DNA of 64,000 bases from NCBI RefSeq assembly GCF_051106095.1, contig NC_135786.1, positions 214,651,001 to 214,715,000 of the forward strand. Reading direction: 5' to 3'. The DNA is from Pogona vitticeps (taxonomy: Eukaryota > Chordata > Lepidosauria > Squamata > Agamidae). Of this stretch, positions 1-11,464 are shown piece by piece (the stretch's first letter is position 1; each line of letters starts with the position of its first letter). Under the pieces are notes generated by a model. The model was not told the DNA's origin. It did no database searches and was given only the letters and a program-made list of their open reading frames with translations. The position numbers and the translations under genes are program-made.

Positions 1-506
1 CCTTTGAGCAATAGGTGAAACGAATAGACAATTACATGCCCATGTTGCATCCTGACTTTGTGAAGACTAGACACCAGGTCAGCCAGCACCTGGTCTAATA
101 TTCTAACCTGGTCTAATCTTTTCCATCACTCCATTATAACCTATTCATGTACTTGACAATCCCATTAAAATGGAAATTTGGGCTGCATCACATGAATACC
201 TCTGGTGTAATTACCCTTGTACACCATATGCCCAGACAGTAATATGAATGGCATACATGTGCACAAAATTCTGTGCAAATTGGAATTATGACCATGACTG
301 CTAGACTAAGCAGAAACATAATGAAAGACTGTCCATACACATCTCCTAGTGTATGAACACTACATGATCTCATGACCTCCATAATCTACCGTACGAGCAA
401 AAGTATGCTGTGGTTACCATGCCCAAAGATGGTACTGTGTTACATAGATAACATCTAGTTAGCAAACCATGTGGTTCTGTGGTGCTGCTTTGTTATGATT
501 GTATGT
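1..506. other. unassigned intergenic sequence
   Basis: AT-rich unique-looking sequence with no convincing ORF, repeat terminus or RNA gene. It contains only a short local duplication of 'ctggtctaat' near 92-117. Nothing else can be supported here. Confidence 0.5.
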
Positions 507-745
507 AGAGATGGACACAAACTGCCAGTTTGGAAGTTTGTGCTGGTTCATTTATTAGACAAACAAGTGTTTAGTGCTTCAAAGCCTTGTCTCCTCTAGT
601 GGGTGCCCACTTAGATGTAATGCCTGGAGGAGGTGGTGCAATGAAGCCAGGCCACTGTCTCTGAGTGGCCACCCACTGGAAGATGTGGGCTTTGAAGCAC
701 CAAATATCTGTTCAGCCAAGAAACAAACTGCCACAAACTGCCACT
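507..745. mobile_element. foldback MITE-like element (AGAGATGG termini)
   Basis: The left end reads agagatggacacaaactg. The interior is a long imperfect inverted repeat: gtgcttcaaagcc near 574-588 matches ggctttgaagcac near 688-700, and the 'agtgggtg' and 'ccactt' blocks next to them are also mirrored. A second element at 9444-9595 has nearly the same left terminus and an intact mirrored right terminus, so the two look like relatives. The right border here is degenerate and approximate. There is no coding capacity. I cannot name the superfamily; a DNA-transposon MITE is inferred from the foldback structure. Confidence 0.55.
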
Positions 746-1140
746 GGGTCACCCTGCTTTGGCTCAGGTAGAAGATTATTGGCATGTACCAATCAGAGCT
801 GTTGGGAGGTGGAGCCAGAGAAACTAGAAAGGAGGGGTGAGTCTGAGTCTACAGTCGGTTCAGTCAGAGAAAGAGAAGAGAAAAGAGTTTGGGGGTCTGA
901 GGCAGGGACAGTGTTTAGGGAGTGATTAGTCAGAGTGTGACCTGTATTAATTAAGATAGAAGAGGTTAAAGTAAAATACTGAAGCTTTGTGTAATGTTAA
1001 GAATGTGCTTAAGAACTATTCCTAAAACAACTTGTAACCAATAAACCTGTTTCTGTTTAAAAGTTCAGTACTGAATGGACCTCAGTCTTTCATAGGAAAT
1101 ATAGGTTGATAAAGAGATCAACTGGTGGCAGCGAGGAAAA
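746..1140 (+). mobile_element. possible LTR fragment (retrovirus/Gypsy-like fossil)
   Basis: This stretch has the layout of the right part of an LTR: a CCAAT box (ccaatcag near 789), a purine-rich middle, an AATAAA signal at about 1040, then a short U5-like tail ending in CA near 1120. Two bases later comes tggtggcagcgagg (1123-1136), which looks like a primer-binding site because it opens with TGG as the complement of a tRNA CCA end. No gag, pol or env sequence follows, so if this is an LTR it is a lone or broken, non-functional fossil. The left border is uncertain because the MITE at 507-745 adjoins it or lies inside it. Family and age cannot be fixed by eye. Confidence 0.4.
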
Positions 1141-4015
1141 GGGTGTGTTGGGATACTTGCGTGAGCTCTGGGTTTGGTGAAGCAAATATTTTTTAAGGTA
1201 ACTCTGTTCTAGAATGGAAGGAATAGTGAGAGGCAGACAATGATCAAATGAAATCTGGATCACCTGGATAGGAGCATGTTTGTTTGCCTAGTTTGTTTGT
1301 TACTGCATTTGTGTATTACTTTCTAGTCCATCAAGTTCCAAAGCAAATTACATTAATTTACAAATGACAGAAAACAGATTAAAAGGGTTTAAAAATGAAA
1401 TCTAAAAGAAATTAATACATTTAACACAGAAATCTTACAGTATATTTCTGTAAAAGCAGGTCTAGGTATTCTTTTAAAATAATGTTTTTAGAAAATCGTT
1501 TCGTCCCTGCGCTATTTGTTTTGCTTTCACAATCCAAAAAAGTAACCTTCTGAAACTCTTAACACATATATATAGGCTTACAGCAAGCCAAACTTGTTTG
1601 TCCACCATTCCAATATTGTCTGCTCTGACCGGTAGCAGCTGCTAGGGCCTCCGGCCTTTCTCCATCATCTACTAATTAATCCTTTTAAATGAAGATAATT
1701 GCAAAGCATTTGCTCTACCACATAGTCACCCCTACCCCCTACTTAAACATAACAGAAGTCTCTTTCTATTTGCTACATGCCTTCTACCTGGTGATTTTTT
1801 TTCTATGATCTACTATGATTGCAGGTAGGAACAGATACATTGAGAGCTGTGAGTTCAAAGCAATATGTCTCAAGGTAGCTGAAGGCTACACAACCTGGTG
1901 GACTTTTCTGTCAAATATGTATTACCGGTGCATGAAACCTTGCCCTACACTTCCATTCTCACCTTTTTACCTGCGATCAACTTTGATCAAATGTCACAAT
2001 ATCCAGGTAACCACACTGTCAGGTCTACTGCTGCCTCCTCCCTGTCTTTTTTCTTAGACACTTTCTTTTTGCATACCTTTCTAGCACTTAATCCAGGTTT
2101 TACACTTCTAACAGACATTTTCCTTTACTGATTAATGTACACTGTGTTCAATAAAGGAAATGACTCACTGTGTGTTTATTATGCGTGCATGTCTACCCAG
2201 ACATAAGTCCCATAGTGTTAAATGGAACTTACTGCTAGGTAAGTGTATCTTGGATTGTGGTCTGAGGTTCAATGTTCTTGAGAGTAGCACCCTTTGAACT
2301 CAGTGGAATTTACGAAAACATGGTCAATTATCTTGGGCACTACCTCTCTTCTCTTTTTTAACACCAAGATTGCTGTGTTTAGTCAGTTAGACAATAACTG
2401 GTGAAATGGTCTGGTGTGTGATAAATATATGACAACTTTCAGGGTCTTGCTGGGTTCAGACCAGAAGATGGAGAAAATTTTGTTGTTGTCATCATTTCTT
2501 TTTCTTCTTTCCTTTTGGTCAGGGGATGTTTCTTTGCTTTGCTTTTTGTTCCTCCTTTTTCTTTTTGTGCTTCCGTTACTTTCACCTAGAGAGAGATATA
2601 AACAACCCATCCTTAGGAATAGTGTACATCCCTGCACCCTGAATCTTCTCCTCAGTCTGTTCCAGGATGGCTCCTTTTTTCCCTCTCTTTGGAGAGCATG
2701 CTTCTGCCTGCTTAAAACATCAGAGAACTCTGCAACATCAGGACTGAGGATCATTGGACAGTTGGGGCGTAGGTTTTGCAGCTCCTGAGGCCCTTCTGCC
2801 ATTTTCATTTTTTTGTTTTTATGAAAAAGGGGTTTACTGCTCTAGGAGTGGTAATTCTCTTTCTAAGCACCTTGGAAAAGTTATTTTGAAAAGAATTTAT
2901 AGAAAATAAGAAGTAGACTTCCTGCAGGCCCCTTTTTCATTTCCCCCAGGGAATGGAAATTGGCTCCTGGACCCCTTATAGTTACTCACAGTTGTACAAG
3001 GACTTGTGGCTCCTGGAACAACTTAGATTGCACACACCCAGCCCCCAATCCAGGGTACCTCCCTGACGTCCTCTCCAACATAGCACCTTTTTAAAGGCCT
3101 CCATTGGCATCAATGGAGCTCTTTGAAAAGCCTGAAAAGCCAGGGACATTATTTCACAGCAGAGGCCTCAGGATCAGGAAAGGGAGGATTAGCTCTTCAT
3201 TCTGCAATCAGGCCTTTTAGAAACAAGGCAGCAGCTTTTAAAAGATGGAGGAAGTTGTTCTATTGGAGAAGGTCTGCTCTTCCTTTCCTAGCTACACCCC
3301 TGTCCTTAAATGCCCCCGATGCTATAATCAGATTTCCTAAAAGGCTCTCTTTGCCCTCAAGCCTAAATGTGAAGTGAATATGGCTCACAGGACATTAAAA
3401 ACACGCAATACCTCATGATCCAATAAAGCAACAACTTTATGTGAGGTACAACTGGCAGCAGAAAATAAAGTATTTCTGCTTGTTTCAGAATTTCACTGTT
3501 TTTGTTGCCTCTATGTGGCAGACGGAGCCTTGTTAGCAGGATTATGCCTTTTCCCTTGTTCTTAAGGAATTCCTCTTCCAAGATGGTGCCTTGATACTTA
3601 CACTTTCCTTTAAAAGATAATTTTATCTGTATGTATGCAAATGTACATAGATGAAATAAAGCACTTGATTACCAAACTAGTTCTTAGAGTTTGGGTTAAA
3701 AAAACAACCCTTTTATACAGAGTGCTCTAAAGATGCCGGCCACAGAGACTGGTGAAACATTAGGAAGAACAACCTTCAGAACACGGCCAAAGAGCCCAAA
3801 TAACCCACAACAAACGATCCTTTTATATATTTCAAGGTTAATACTAACATGAATGAAAGCTGGAGTGAATTACCCTTTATAAATATTGGGGGCCCTCAAT
3901 GTTTCATTATAAATAAGGGCCAAAGAGCACACGGCAGGGGCAGGTAGTTTGCAAAGGATTAAGCGAGGAAGGGAGGACTGGTAGAGTGAATATTTGCCTT
4001 CTTCTCCTTCTTGCT
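1141..4015. other. unassigned intergenic sequence with one short palindromic repeat
   Basis: No gene is supported. The minus-strand frame at 2383-2808 (141 codons) is set in a pyrimidine-rich stretch of the + strand and resembles no family I know. The part from 2930 to 3400 is moderately GC-rich and could be unique regulatory DNA, but I see no diagnostic motif. A short repeat lies at 2181-2258 and is listed separately. Confidence 0.4.
2181..2258 (+). repeat. short palindromic interspersed repeat, copy 1
   Basis: The order of blocks is: gcatgtctacccagacataagtccca, a short spacer, then tggaacttactgctaggtaagtgtat and ggattgt. This matches the block order of the copy at 26509-26592 (gcatgtctgctcagaagtaggtccca ... 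caggtgagtgtgta). The core 'taagtccca...tggaactta' is an imperfect inverted repeat, so the element behaves like a tiny MITE. The family name is not recalled with certainty. Confidence 0.5.
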
Positions 4016-4025
4016 ATTCACCAAT

Positions 4026-4545
4026 TTGTTGTTGGTGGTGTTTAGTCATTAAGTCATGTCCAACTCTTTGTGACCCCATGGACCAGAGCACACCAGGCCC
4101 TCCTGTCTTCCACTGCCTCCCAGACTTTGGTCAAATTCATGCTGGTATCGTCGGTGACACTGTCCCACCATCTCGTCCTCTGTCGTCCCCTTCTCCTCTT
4201 GCCTTCACACTTTCCCAACATCAGGGTCTTTTCCAGGGAGTCTTCTCTTCTCATGAGATGGCCAAAGTATTGGAGCCTCAGCTTCAGGATCTGTCCTTCC
4301 AGTGAGTACTCAGGGTTGATTTCCTTCAAAATGGATAGGTTTGGTCTCTTTGCATTCTAGGGGACTCTCAAGAGCCTCCTCCAGCACTACAATTCAAAAG
4401 CATCCATTCTTCAGCGGTCAGCCTTCTTCATGGTCCAGCTCTCACTTCCATAAATCGCTACTGGAAAAACCATAGCTTTGACTATGTGGATCTTTGTTGG
4501 CAAGGTGGTGTCTCTGCTTTTTAAAATGCCATCTAGGTTTTCACC
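4026..4545 (-). mobile_element. BovB (RTE-clade) LINE, 5'-truncated, bounded by target-site duplication
   Basis: The minus strand is the 3' end of a BovB LINE. In antisense it starts with the diagnostic gttgttggtggtgtttagtc followed by 'tcatgtccaactctttgtgacccc'. The minus-strand frame at 4054-4329 translates to the BovB C-terminus, with motifs LQYFGHLMRREDSLEKTLMLGK and GRQRTRWWDS. The 10-bp sequence attcaccaat occurs at 4016-4025 and again at 4546-4555, exactly flanking the copy, as expected for target-primed reverse transcription with 5' truncation. BovB mobilises itself with a reverse transcriptase and endonuclease; this copy keeps only about 0.5 kb and is dead. It is very similar to the copy at 8893-9169, suggesting a fairly young family in this genome. 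Confidence 0.93.
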
Positions 4546-4555
4546 ATTCACCAAT

Positions 4556-6451
4556 CAAAACCTTCACCAATTAAAAACTATGTTTTCCAAGCTATTTCCT
4601 CCCCACAGTGAAAAGGGTTTGATTCCATTCTCCTGTGGGTATGAGAGCTGGGAGGAGCAATGAGAAAACAGAGAAAGAGTTAAGCAGCTCCTCACTTCTG
4701 CCAGTGCTCCTGTCCTCATTTCAGCCTCTTATAAATACTGCAATTTTCCCTAACTCTGACAGGATGAAAAACAACAGAGCTGTCCATCACATTGAGTTTT
4801 GGCCTTACATGTTTAGTTTTTGTTGGACCGTTTCATATGTGGAAATTCATTTCCAGATAATCATGATACAAATAAAACATTTCCTCACTGGAGTGGGGAG
4901 AATGAGTCACCTGAGACTCAAGGCAGTCTGTCTAGAGTTATTTTGATATGCAACAGGTCCTGTTTTTATTACCTTCGAAAGACGGTCAGAAAAAGCATCA
5001 ACTATTCTTGTCCTTTGAGATTTAGCACTCTTCTCTTTCTGTTCCAGATAAAGCAGTTGGGTTAGCATTTTTCAGTCATCTTTGTCTTGAGATGCTGCTT
5101 CCAGAATTGTGGGTTTTGTGTTTGTTTGTTTGTTTGTTTTCATTTGGGTCCATCTTCCAAATACTTACATAGACATCCATTTCATGGATGAGAGCAGTTA
5201 AATAACACAGGGGATACTTACAGGAGCAACATTGGCCAGGTATTTGCAACACCAGGGTGAATGGAGGGCTAAAATTATATCAAACACTGAAGGCATTTTT
5301 AGGAACAGGTACTTGGGCCATTGCCTAAAACATGTTAGGCTGGAGGATGATTTATACCAAGGAAAGTGTATTTTAGATATTGTCATAGCAAAGGAAATAT
5401 AATAAATAAATAAGAAATCAAAAGCCCAACATTATAATTTATTGATGAGCAGAGCAATCCTATACTGTACACAAACTATTCTGGGTGTATGGAAAACTAC
5501 TGTATCCTACACTCAAGAGTTTGGAAAGATTAATTTTTTGGACGCCAACCCCTAAAGTCTCTCTGGTTTGACAGGGAGCAGTGTTCCAGGCTTTTTGGTT
5601 TTACCCTGTCACCTGCTACCTAATGTAATGACCGCTTCTAGTAGGGGTGGAGGGATCTGGGAGGTGCAGTCCAAAACCTCAGCTTTTTCAAGGTCTGGGA
5701 GAAACCACAGCTTACAAAAGGGTGGGTAACCAGCAGATATTCCCACCATGTCCAAGGGAGGGATGCCAAAAGCTCACCAATCAGGGACTTTGCCTGCAAG
5801 GACTCCACACACTGCATCTTCCACATTCAGAGGAAGACCGTTCACTCAGGATGAGGAGGGCATGCCTCCAATGTCCACCTGCATTCCCACACCAACAACA
5901 TACAAAACATTGCCACAGCACTCCCAATCTATGGCCAGCTCTAACTCCATTCGTGTGGGTCCCTAGGCATCCTCCAGGATCTTGTTTTTACTGACAGTGC
6001 AAGCAAATATAAAGAGACAGACTGGAGGCAGGGGTGGGGGAGTTATATATTGCAAATGGATCAAAACAGAATAATACTGTAGCTGGAATAATTATGCAGT
6101 TAAAATGTAACAAGTCAGTTTTGATTGGGCATGATTAATGAAACCATGCATTCTCTAGATTCCTGTTATAGTCATGTGGAAGTATAAACAACTGCATTCC
6201 AATGATGTGTAACCTCTGCTTTGGCAAAGTCCTGTAGGCAGAGCTGTTCCATGTTTCATGAAAACAAGACTGAAAAAAGTGAAATGCACGCCATTTCCCC
6301 CCTTGATATTGAACAGGAGCCCATTCAGACTCTACAAAAAATAGCCTGTGGGATATATCGAAGGGTTAAAATAAAAATACATTAATTTGTCATTACTTCA
6401 TTTTGTGCAAGTTTCTCACATTCTCAAGATTGACATGGAAAATGTTGTTGA

Positions 6452-6452
<1 letters not shown>
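4556..6452. other. unassigned intergenic sequence
   Basis: No supported gene. There is a short (GTTT)n run near 5123-5140 and a possible MITE-like stretch near 5450-5520 (aatcctatactgtacacaaa). Frames in this stretch are short and have no recognisable domain. Confidence 0.4.

Positions 6453-6512
<60 letters not shown>
6453..6512 (+). repeat. compound microsatellite (TG)n(AG)n
   Basis: A perfect TG run of about 17 units passes directly into an AG run of about 13 units. Long uninterrupted tracts such as this are usually length-polymorphic. Confidence 0.97.
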
Positions 6513-7442
6513 GTTTTTTGACCTAAGGAAAAAATCCTGCCAAAATACTGTAAATGGAAAATTGAACAGAGATCGATAGGGATCTTAGAAAGAGAATCGA
6601 AAGTGTGTGTTGTTTTTTCATTTTTGTGCCACTTCCTGCAAACTGTTCAAGGCAATTCAAAAGCTTGTTTATTTTTAAAATCAGTATGAGAAACTGCACA
6701 GCCACCCAAAAAATATTCAGTTCGTTAGCACAAACAGAGATCACAACACACATATAGTGTTGTGATACTTCAGTGGACTCACAGGGCAAATGTTTAGGGC
6801 CTTGTCTCACATTCGTATCAATAGAACTAATTCTGTGAATGTTTCACCTGACTGAAACTCCGTCAGGAAGATTTTCGTAGTGCCTATAACTTACGTATCT
6901 TAAAAGAAAAACCTGATAGTGTAGAATCTGAAAAATGTTGGAGACCTAACTCCACATTCAACTGTAAACATAAATCCATGGATACTTGATAAACCGTGCT
7001 GAGTTTCACAATGTTAACTGTTAACTTCCTTTCTTTGAAAATCTCTGATTTAACTAATGTGGGTAGTGCCTCTTCTGATGCAGATGGCAGCTATTCTATA
7101 CGTTGCTGCTCTGTGCTATTGCTACAGGTAGGGTGCCAGATATTCTTCTGGCGATGAGTCTTTTTGTAGTCCGCAAGGGTGGTCAGTGGGTGACAGATAT
7201 ACTGTCTATTTCTAGGGGCATGCTTAATGCATTCCCAGCCTGGCAGAATCCAACCTAGGTTTTCCTTCTGCTGCTATAGTCTTAAAAAAAAAAACCAAGG
7301 TAATTTCCTTGCCAAAAAGAGGTGGCAAAATAGAACTTCGTGGGGGTTTGCCTTATCGGTTTCTACATATGGGAAAGAATTCCATTTCACTTCAGCAGCT
7401 GATGCAAATTCATGAGTTCTGCATTTAATAATAATATTATAA
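6513..7442. other. unassigned intergenic sequence
   Basis: No gene, repeat terminus or RNA gene could be supported. Open frames here are below 100 codons and lack recognisable motifs. Confidence 0.4.
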
Positions 7443-7582
7443 TTCTAGATCTGCGGAGCTGGAAGGAACCTTATGGATCATCGAGGACAGCCCCTTGTCA
7501 AGGAGGCACAGTGGGGTATTGATCTCCCAACTTCTAATTCCTCAGTCAGAGACCTAAACCACTGAGCTATCCTTTTCCCAAA
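7443..7582 (-). mobile_element. tRNA-derived SINE, minus strand
   Basis: Read on the minus strand, the copy starts with ggatagctcagtggttta, a clear Pol III A-box of tRNA type. A decayed B-box follows (gagatcaataccccac) and the body ends in 'ataaggttccttccagctccg'. A similar copy lies at 29815-29955. The body is known from squamate repeats as a tRNA-headed SINE, but I do not assign a formal family name. Confidence 0.75.
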
Positions 7583-7947
7583 TCAAAATGTGAATCCATA
7601 CTTCTTTTTTTATTTGCATTTTTTCTGATTTCATGATGCACTTCTGTTTTCAAACTGAAAATACATACAATCCATATGAGGTGAAACTATTGGGTTATAT
7701 TATATTAGAGAAAGTAATATATGTTGATTATGAAATGGAAATTGCTTGCAAAATGCATGTCCTTATGCAAAACTGCATACTTGGCATAGTTACACTAAAT
7801 AATGCATATATTAAGAGAAATTCCAACAAAAATCCCCATGGATATCTACAATGAAACAATCACACATTGATGAGGAAATGAAATGGAGTGAACTGAAGGC
7901 TGGACAAATAAAAAACTAAGAGAAAGTGAAACATCTCTCTTTCTTTC

Positions 7948-7949
<2 letters not shown>
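7583..7949. other. unassigned AT-rich sequence
   Basis: AT-rich sequence with no repeat hallmark. The short frame at 7633-7854 lacks any recognisable motif. Confidence 0.4.

Positions 7950-8023
<74 letters not shown>
7950..8023 (+). repeat. (CA)n microsatellite
   Basis: About 37 uninterrupted CA units. Both strands give trivial Thr-His or Val-Cys frames, which are artefacts of the repeat. Confidence 0.98.
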
Positions 8024-8025
<2 letters not shown>

Positions 8026-8699
8026 CTTCAAAACAATTTTTACTAATACCTCATGAGATTCTTTTTCATCATTACTTCTCCTTTGGGTTCACTTTTCCCT
8101 TCCGTTGAGTCCATTGCACAGGGAGTGTTTGCCTATATCTGGTTGTAGAAAACAGGGTCTTACTTTCATTAAGCTCAGCTTCCTGCTGATGTCATTCATG
8201 CATTACAAAGGTCTTAATTTAAACCATGACATAAATGCTTTTCATCAGGGTGGTATTGTTTTGGGTTTTTTTGTTCTTTCTGCCAAAGTTCTTGCATTTT
8301 GAAAATAAAGTGTAGGTTGTATAATAATGGCTGCAGGACAGGCTGCTTTATTCTTAAATATGAAAGACAACTGGGGTGTGACATGTATATGTTTCAACAT
8401 GCAGGAGTTATTTCTTCAGGACCTCACTTTTTTCTGTTAAATATTTTGCTTCCTTTGAATTTGACCTAATGATAACACTAGGTTTTTCAGTGCAATTCCC
8501 AGCTATGATAGATAAGGAGGTGGGAAATATTTTGCCTTTTAAATGATCTTCTCTCATCAGGTGCTGTGGATGCATTTCATGACATCTTTGGAAAGAAGAG
8601 ATAGGACCCTGCAATGCTCTCGTAGGCTGCTGCATGGAACACCTCAATAAAAATCCTAACGGATCTGTTGGAAGAAGTAAGGATATCAAAACCCAACAG
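8024..8699. other. unassigned intergenic sequence
   Basis: No supported gene. Frames at 8105-8302 (+) and 8408-8728 (-) have no recognised domain and no splice or promoter context. Confidence 0.4.
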
Positions 8700-8880
8700 C
8701 TGTTGTTGTTGGAACTGACTGATAGCAACCTTAACAGAGCTTTGAAGGTAAGTGAAATATTTAAGGAGTGGTTTTACCAGTTCCACTTCCCCAGTGAGCT
8801 TCCATGGCAGAGTGGGGATTCGAACCCAGAGCTCCTGAGTTCTAACTTGTCATTCTGTCCACCACACCACACTGGGTATC
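8700..8880 (-). mobile_element. tRNA-derived (MIR-like) SINE, minus strand
   Basis: On the minus strand the copy reads 'ccagtgtggtgtggtggaca' as an A-box-like head and then gggttcgaatcccc, a perfect Pol III B-box, followed by 'actctgccatggaagctcact'. This order is typical of MIR/CORE-like tRNA SINEs. It ends immediately before the BovB insertion at 8893. Confidence 0.75.
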
Positions 8881-8892
8881 TACCGAACAGTT

Positions 8893-9169
8893 GCTGTTGT
8901 TGTTTAGTCGTTAAATCATGTCCAACTCTTCGTGACCCCATGGACCAGAGCACGCCAGGCCCTCCTGTCCTCCACTGCCTCCCAGAGTTGGGTCAAATTC
9001 ATGTTGGTTGCTTCGCTGACACTGTCCAGCCATCTCAACCTCTGTTGTCCCCTTCTCCTCTTGCCTTCACACTTTCCCAACATCAGGGTCTTTTCCAGGG
9101 AGTCTTCTCTTCTCATGAGATGGCCAAAGTACTGGAGCCTCAGCTTCAGGATCTGTCCTTCCAGTGAGC
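8893..9169 (-). mobile_element. BovB LINE 3' fragment, TSD-bounded
   Basis: This is the second BovB 3' end, minus strand, closely matching the copy at 4026-4545 over its length. The minus-strand frame at 8916-9116 gives MRREDSLEKTLMLGKCEGKR and WRALVHGVTKSWT. Flanks accgaacagtt (8882-8892) and acctaacagtt (9170-9180) agree at 10 of 11 positions and fit a target-site duplication. Only about 280 bp remain, so the copy is strongly 5'-truncated. Confidence 0.92.
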
Positions 9170-9443
9170 ACCTAACAGTTACTGAGTCCTAACTGCCTAA
9201 TTTCAGAGTGAAATCTCCCTCTACCGACCCTCATACAATAGAAATAGCAATGCACTATATAGCTAACTCACTAGAGATTTCCAGCCATGAATATATACAG
9301 TGGAGATGTTTCTTCGGAGAACAACTGGAAGAACATAGTATTGAAATTTCTCTTTAAATCTAGCTTTGTGTTGGCGTTTTTTCAGAGTAAACCAGTAGCA
9401 GCTGAACTTGATTTAGACATTTATTCCCAATGGATTTTAGACT

Positions 9444-9595
9444 AGAGATGGGCATGAAGTGGCATAATGCTTGCAAAACCTCGATTTGGAGGTTCATGCC
9501 AGTTCGTCGTGTTCCCTCACCCTCAGCTGGCTCCCCCTCGTACCAGTGCTGATAAACTGGCCCAAAACTCCAAACGGAGGTTCGTGCCCATCTCT
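9444..9595. mobile_element. MITE with 11-bp perfect terminal inverted repeats (AGAGATGGGCA)
   Basis: The left end agagatgggca and right end tgcccatctct are perfect inverted complements. Inner blocks are also mirrored: 'ggaggttcatgcc' near 9490-9502 and 'ggaggttcgtgccc' near 9577-9590. It shares its left terminus with the element at 507-745. There is no ORF of its own; the frame read through it is incidental. The superfamily is not identified, and target duplication is not clear. Confidence 0.7.
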
Positions 9596-9734
9596 GTTTG
9601 AGACCATACATTTACCCTAAACTGTTGTGTTGTGCTTTTAGAAAATTAGACAGATGGCTAGAGAAAACAGTGTTACACCTTTTTGCTTTCTGTACTTTTT
9701 AACCCTTTCCACGATTTTATTTTCTTAAAGACTT

Positions 9735-10395
9735 CTTTGCCCCACAATATATGGACCTGCCCCTAGGAAAAACGGGAGAAGAAAGATCCTTGAGATGTCT
9801 GATTTTGCCACAATGACACATGCCTTAGTTATATCCCATTTGGATTACTGCAACACACTCTGTGTAGGGCTGCTTTTGAAGACAGTTCAAAAACATATGC
9901 TGGTTCAAAATGCAGCTGCTAGAGTAATGACTGGGGTCAGTTATAGGGATCACTTTAACAGCCCTGCTACAACAACTGCACTAGCTACCAGTCCAGTTCT
10001 GGGCCCAACTCAAAGTGGTGGTCATTATCCACGCATTCTTATACAGCTGGGATGCAGGCTACCTGAAGGATCGTATCTCCTTACATGAGCCTTTTCAGCA
10101 CTTAAAGATGATCAGAGGAGGCCCTCCTCTCAGTCACATTGCAATCACAGGGATGCATCATAAGTGCACGAGAAAGGGCCTCTCCGTAGCTGCTATGCCT
10201 GGATTTTCTTTCCTTTTTCCTTCCCAATCCCCTCACTTTTTTGCAGATTTCATTACTACTGTAGTCTCCCTCCTTTTTGTTTTTGTTCTTTCTTTCATTC
10301 TTTCTTTCTCTTTGGGATAATTTTCTTGGGATTTTGGTCTCTTCTTGTTTTGTTGCTTTTCACAGTTTAAGCACAATAAAAAGATTCAAGAAAAG
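9735..10395 (+). mobile_element. L2-clade LINE 3' fragment, plus strand
   Basis: The frame at 9795-10088 reads ALVISHLDYCNTLCVGLLLK and VQNAAARVMTGVSYRDHF. These are the C-terminal landmarks of L2-type reverse transcriptases (usually 'LVTSRLDYCNxLYxGLP...LQxVQNAAARLLTG...RRDHITP'). The 3' untranslated part follows and ends near 'cacaataaaaagattc'. The copy is decayed, 5'-truncated and non-functional. Confidence 0.85.
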
Positions 10396-11204
10396 AATGG
10401 GAGATATTTCCCTTGCACCCAACATTCTTCTACCAATGAAGAATTAACAATATGTTATTTACACACCCATCACTGAATCATACTTAAAGTAGATCCAATA
10501 AAATCTTTGGAACATATAGTGATTATAACCTGCTTATGTCTAATTGATTTAAATGGGTCTTAAATAAATAAATTAAAAATTGGGATGCACAACATTTCTA
10601 ATTTTCCTTCGTTAGCTGGATATGATTCGCCACCAAACAAAGTTATAATGTGTTTTACTTTATAGATCATATCTGAACAAGAGTAGTTACCTGTACTTAT
10701 TTACCACCAGATACTAAGTTTCATGGGCAAATTTAATGTTTTCCATTTTAAAGATTACATTAAACATTATCATAGATATTTGGAATGTGCTTGTATCTCA
10801 AGAAGATATATGCAAAAGAAGGCAAAGCCTTGACAGTTACGTATCTCCTTTGTATGTTCTCATAATACTAGAGTTCTGACATTTCAAAGACGTGCTAATT
10901 TTCATAATCCTCGACAAGCCATTTCTTAGATCCAATATTGCTTTTTGATAGGAAGCTACAGGGTGTAATGTCAAGAGAGAGATAATGCTGCTATATTACC
11001 TTTGCTTTTCATCCATTGTAAAGAGGGAAAAGAAACAGCTCATAAATCTAAGAAGCAGGCATCTACATGCAAAAGATCCATTACTGCATTGATGCTAGAG
11101 GGATGTCAGCTACTGGATTAATTCAAGCTTCAACAAAGAAAGGTTCAGCTGAGGAGCATTTTGGGAAAGAATTGTCTACGTTATAATAAGGGAGAACATT
11201 CTTC
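10396..11204. other. unassigned AT-rich intergenic sequence
   Basis: No ORF above 60 codons and no repeat hallmark could be recognised. Confidence 0.4.
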
Positions 11205-11430
11205 TCATGTGGTCTTGCCTTTGAAGACATCTTGGCAAGCTCAGCTAGTCCAGAATCCAGCTGCCCCTGTGCTTCTGAGTGCTAAGTATTTAGAACAGAG
11301 CCTTCCATTTCCATAGCAGTAGTCCTGGCTGCCAATTGATGTCCAAGTCTAAATTAAAAGTGCTAAAGCTAACCTTGCAAAGCCTAAATGGCTGGGTGCC
11401 GTAGGACTTGAACCACCATTTGCACCCACA
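11205..11430 (+). mobile_element. decayed L2-clade LINE remnant, plus strand
   Basis: Sequence such as 'ctagtccagaatccagctgc' and 'gctgccaattgatgtccaag' corresponds in translation to the L2 'LVQNPAA' and 'WLPIDVQ' region, with frame loss. It is adjacent to the RTE remnant that follows but is a different family. Confidence 0.55.
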
Positions 11431-11464
11431 CCAGTCTGCTTAGACTGAACGAAAAACATCCGGA

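Noticed and set aside
2383-2808. 141-codon minus-strand ORF
   Set aside because: Lysine/arginine-rich because the opposite strand is pyrimidine-rich; no family similarity recognised.
7846-8108. Cys-Val and Thr-His repeat ORFs
   Set aside because: Translation of a (CA)n microsatellite.
7443-8880. Functional tRNA genes at the A/B-box sequences (7.4 and 8.7 kb)
   Set aside because: The boxes belong to SINE heads; no full cloverleaf or anticodon arm can be drawn and the sequences continue into SINE bodies.
8634-9167. 177-codon plus-strand ORF
   Set aside because: Runs antisense through a SINE and a BovB fragment; the true coding direction of the BovB part is minus.
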